Below are positions 61,398 to 64,000 of a DNA stretch of 64,000 bases, in pieces. A model generated the notes under the pieces. It saw only the letters and a program-made list of their open reading frames with translations. It searched no databases and was not told the origin of the DNA. Source of the DNA: Cecembia calidifontis. GTDB lineage: Bacteria > Bacteroidota > Bacteroidia > Cytophagales > Cyclobacteriaceae. A program made the translations under genes and the position numbers. Position 1 is the stretch's first letter. Each line of letters starts with the position of its first letter. The stretch lies in the NCBI RefSeq assembly GCF_004216715.1, contig NZ_SGXG01000001.1, positions 496,001 through 560,000 of the forward strand. The letters run 5' to 3'.

Positions 61398-62198
61398 ATG
61401 CGGTTAAAAAATAAAGTCATCATCGTCACCGGAAGCACGACGGGTATAGGAAAAGCCATTGCCAAAGCAGCCTTAACGGAAGGGGCAAAAGTTGTAATCC
61501 ATGGATTGGAAGAAGATTTGGGCCAACTGGCCACAAAAGAACTGGGGGAAGACAATACCATACTGCATGTAGAAGATATCACGGCAGCAGGCTGTGCAGA
61601 AAGATTGGTAAATTTGGCGGTCAAGACTTGGGGAAAATTAGATGCCTTGGTCAATAATGCTGCCTGGATTGTAAGTTCAGATATTGATACCACGGACAAA
61701 GAATTTTTAGAAAAAGTACTGGAGGTGAACAGCATTGCCCCATTCCTTTTGATCAAATCAGCGCTTCCTCATTTATCAACATCCAAAGGTGTGGTATTGA
61801 ATATTGGTTCAGTGAATGCCTGGAGCGGCGAGCCCAATTTATTGGCTTATAGCATTTCCAAAGGAGCATTGATGACAATGACCAGAAACCTGGGTGATGT
61901 ACTGCCAAGAACGCATGGTGTCAGGGTCAATCAGATCAACCCGGGATGGGTACTCACCGAAAGGGAAATGATCCGCAAAAAACAACATGGCCTCTCAGAA
62001 AAATGGTATGAAGAAATACCGGCAATGTATGCCCCCTCGGGAAGGATACTTTGGCCTTCCGAAATTGCTGCTGCAGCCATTTACTGGTTAGCTGACGAAA
62101 GTGGCCCGATCAGTGGGCAGGTAGTAGACCTGGAACAACATCCCCTGATGGGCAGGAATGCTCCCAAAGATTCCTCCACCATTCATGGTAAACCATAA
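61398..62198 (+). CDS. SDR family oxidoreductase
   Basis: 266 residues. VTGSTTGIGKAIAKA is the cofactor loop, VNNAAWIVSSD the NNA motif, LNIGSVNAWSG the Ser region and AYSISKGALM the YxxxK pair. HGLEEDLG after the second strand is uncharged where Asp usually marks NAD, so cofactor preference is unclear. The start is one base after the preceding stop, so they are translated from one mRNA. It and the zinc dehydrogenase probably carry out two successive oxidation or reduction steps of the same carbon skeleton. Confidence 0.9.
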   Translation: MRLKNKVIIVTGSTTGIGKAIAKAALTEGAKVVIHGLEEDLGQLATKELGEDNTILHVEDITAAGCAERLVNLAVKTWGKLDALVNNAAWIVSSDIDTTDKEFLEKVLEVNSIAPFLLIKSALPHLSTSKGVVLNIGSVNAWSGEPNLLAYSISKGALMTMTRNLGDVLPRTHGVRVNQINPGWVLTEREMIRKKQHGLSEKWYEEIPAMYAPSGRILWPSEIAAAAIYWLADESGPISGQVVDLEQHPLMGRNAPKDSSTIHGKP

Positions 62199-62211
62199 AA
62201 AATACGGACCT

Positions 62212-63099
62212 ATGCCAAAATTAGCTGCCTTTCCCAAAGCCTTCATGCAAGCCCTCTGCAAAGATGGGAGTATGAAATTGGCCACCTGGATTGAACTTGC
62301 CTCCAAATTGGACATTGAGGGATTGGAATGGTATGCCGGGTTTTTGGAAATGCAGCACAAAAATAATTGGCCTCTGTTTCGAAAAATGGCAGAAGACAAG
62401 GGGAAGGTTATCCCAATGATGTGCTGTTCACCTGATTTCACCCATCCCAACAAAGCTTTCAGACAGCAAGAAATAGACAAGCAAAAATACTGGATAGATA
62501 TGACCCATGCGCTGGGCGGTTCTTATTGCAGGGTGCTATCGGGTCAAAGGCGGCCGGAGTTGACCATTCAAGAAGGCGTAAAATTGGCGGCTGATTGTAT
62601 ACAAAGCTGTCTCCCTTATGCGGAGGAACGTAAAATTACCCTGATTTTAGAGAACCATTACAAGGATGATTTTTGGGAATATCCCGAATTTGCCCAAAAA
62701 ATGGACGTATTCACCCAATTGGTGGACAGCATCGACCATCCCAATTTTGGTGTAAATTATGATCCCAGCAACGCTTTTTTGGCAGGGGAAGATCCTTTGG
62801 AATTGCTCAAAAAAATTTCCCATAGGGTGGTCACCATGCATGCCAGTGACAGGTATTTGAAGTTTGGCACCATCGAAGATTTGAGAAATGAAGAAGATGG
62901 CGCAATAGGTTATGCCAAAAGGTTAAGTCATGGAGAAATCGGCAAGGGGTTGAATGATTACGATGCCATCTTTACCGAATTGAAATGGGTGGGTTTTGAC
63001 AGTTGGATCAGCATTGAAGATGGGGTGGAAGGCATGGATCAGCTTGAAAGAAGCGTAACCTTTTTAAGAAAAAAAATGAACCAGTATTGGCCCGGATAA
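62212..63099 (+). CDS. sugar phosphate isomerase/epimerase, TIM barrel
   Basis: 295 residues from the ATG at 62212 (MPKLAAFPKAFMQALCKDGSM), 13 bases after the preceding stop; starts at 62158 or 62185 would overlap it. The xylose-isomerase-like barrel shows GLEWYAGFLEMQ, ITLILENHYKDDFWEYPEF, VNYDPSNAFLAGEDP, TMHASDRYL and SWISIEDGVEG, with the Glu, Asp, His, Glu metal ligands expected of the family. UlaE (L-xylulose-5-phosphate 3-epimerase) and related keto-sugar epimerases have this fold. There is no signal peptide, unlike the barrel protein at 53403. Confidence 0.88.
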   Translation: MPKLAAFPKAFMQALCKDGSMKLATWIELASKLDIEGLEWYAGFLEMQHKNNWPLFRKMAEDKGKVIPMMCCSPDFTHPNKAFRQQEIDKQKYWIDMTHALGGSYCRVLSGQRRPELTIQEGVKLAADCIQSCLPYAEERKITLILENHYKDDFWEYPEFAQKMDVFTQLVDSIDHPNFGVNYDPSNAFLAGEDPLELLKKISHRVVTMHASDRYLKFGTIEDLRNEEDGAIGYAKRLSHGEIGKGLNDYDAIFTELKWVGFDSWISIEDGVEGMDQLERSVTFLRKKMNQYWPG

Positions 63100-63110
63100 A
63101 GTCAAAAATT

Positions 63111-63980
63111 ATGGAAGCAATTCATTTGTACGCATCACAATGCTTTTTGGGAGAAGGCCCTTATTGGCATGCAGGAAGGAACAGTTTTTTCTGGGTGGAC
63201 ATAGAAAATGGGAAGCTGTTTGAATATCCCCTGGAAAGCGGAAAAGTTAATACTTGGAAATTTGAGCAGCGCATTACTTTGGTCGTGGAAGGAAAAGCCG
63301 ACCACCTGATATTGGCATTGGACCAGAAAATCGCACGTTTTAACCTTGAAACTGAGAACCTGGAATGGATTGCATCGATAGAGGACAAACCGGGCAACCG
63401 CCTGAATGACGGGAAATGTGATGCCAAGGGAAGATTATGGGTAGGTTCTATGAGCAAGACATTCGACCAAGGTGCTGGCGCTTTTTATAGTTTGGAAGCC
63501 GATAGCCATGTCAAAAAGCATTTAGAACACATTACCATTTCCAATGGAATGGCATGGACTCTTGACAACAAAACGCTCTACTATATTGACAGCCCGACAC
63601 AAAAGGTCAATGCCTATCATTTTGATTTGGAGAACGGAACCCTTCAATTTGACCGGACGGTCGTTGAAATTCCCATATCTTTGGGAACCCCTGACGGAAT
63701 GTGCATAGACGTAGAGGGGAAACTGTGGATTGCCCATTATGGAGGTTCTGGGATCTTTAGATGGGATCCGTTCACCGGAAAATTGATGGAAAAAGTTACC
63801 TTACCTGTTCCTCATGTGACTTCTTGTACTTTTGGTGGGAAAAACCTGGACACTTTATTGGTGACAACGGCCAGGGAAAACTTAAATGAAGCTCAGTTGG
63901 AGGAATTTCCTTTGAGCGGGGATGTGTTTTTAATCCAAACCAATACCAAAGGATTCTTGCCTAATCCTGCATGTTTTTGA
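63111..63980 (+). CDS. SMP-30/gluconolactonase family lactonase
   Basis: 289 residues from the ATG at 63111 (MEAIHLYASQCFLGEGPYW); an ATG-like start at 63087 would overlap the previous gene. The propeller carries the three metal ligand segments of SMP-30 enzymes: Glu in LGEGPYWHAG, Asn in NRLNDGKCD and NGMAWTLDN, and Asp in GTPDGMCIDVEGKLWIAHYGG. It should hydrolyse aldonolactones to aldonic acids with a divalent metal. Its place at the end of the oxidation cluster fits a step opening the lactone made by a sugar dehydrogenase or oxidase. Confidence 0.9.
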   Translation: MEAIHLYASQCFLGEGPYWHAGRNSFFWVDIENGKLFEYPLESGKVNTWKFEQRITLVVEGKADHLILALDQKIARFNLETENLEWIASIEDKPGNRLNDGKCDAKGRLWVGSMSKTFDQGAGAFYSLEADSHVKKHLEHITISNGMAWTLDNKTLYYIDSPTQKVNAYHFDLENGTLQFDRTVVEIPISLGTPDGMCIDVEGKLWIAHYGGSGIFRWDPFTGKLMEKVTLPVPHVTSCTFGGKNLDTLLVTTARENLNEAQLEEFPLSGDVFLIQTNTKGFLPNPACF

Positions 63981-64000
63981 TGAAAAGAAGTGGCATTGCG
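63980..64000 (+). CDS. start of the next gene, cut by window edge
   Basis: The TGATG overlap places an ATG at 63980-63982 sharing one base with the stop codon of the lactonase gene. Seven codons (MKRSGIA) are visible. The tight overlap suggests the cluster continues, but nothing can be said about the product. Confidence 0.4.

Overview
The window looks like chromosomal DNA of a Bacteroidota bacterium, probably Cytophagales and possibly the Cyclobacteriaceae/Algoriphagus neighbourhood. The support is a SusC/SusD pair, TonB-dependent receptors with carboxypeptidase-regulatory-like N-termini, a likely type IX secretion (T9SS) cargo protein, bshC (bacillithiol), a DUF4105 protein, an IS1380-type transposase, promoter elements of the form TAnnTTTG, and no clear Shine-Dalgarno sites. 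The genus is inference, not proof.

Region 1 (1-5.9 kb, minus strand) is an oxoglutarate dehydrogenase operon: sucA (E1), sucB (E2 with two lipoyl domains), and lpdA (E3, cut by the window edge). A four-helix-bundle S23-type gene flanked by inverted GTACTTGGTAC-type repeats sits between E2 and E3. Region 2 (6.1-12.1 kb, minus) is a SusC/SusD uptake operon with a third lipoprotein. Region 3 (12.4-21.2 kb) is mixed housekeeping: a possible 54-aa ORF, a small beta-barrel protein, 5-formyl-THF cyclo-ligase overlapping bshC, copA, ddl and a DPP-IV peptidase. Region 4 (21.2-24.3 kb) is the most repeat-rich stretch: GTAC repeats, a nested direct/inverted repeat, a membrane protein, an intact IS1380-type transposase and a coiled-coil protein.

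Region 5 (24.3-47.2 kb) holds a TonB receptor, a lipid/amino-acid block (psd, gdhA, cdsA, a DUF2007-type protein, a CPBP protease), dusB, an EamA transporter, and a 1,446-residue AsmA-like protein with six internal repeats about 175 residues apart. It also holds two tRNA-like elements, one of them inside a 375-bp segment bounded by 16-bp inverted repeats, then rluD, a PLP-dependent deaminase, an AlbA_2 protein, uvrB, a DUF4105 protein and a putative T9SS cargo protein.

Region 6 (47.3-64 kb) is a catabolic region read mostly on the plus strand. It contains two GntP-type permeases, RidA, an M19 dipeptidase, a haem-binding propeller lipoprotein, a Tat-type TIM-barrel protein and an SDR. These are followed by a tight run of alditol-oxidase-like, NagB-like, HPS/KGPDC-like decarboxylase, zinc dehydrogenase, SDR, TIM-barrel epimerase and SMP-30 lactonase genes. 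Together they look like a sugar, polyol or sugar-acid oxidation pathway ending in a decarboxylation to a pentulose phosphate; the substrate cannot be read from the sequence. Between the two halves, at about 56.9-57.2 kb, lies a candidate structured RNA of about 290 nt that I could not assign to a known class.
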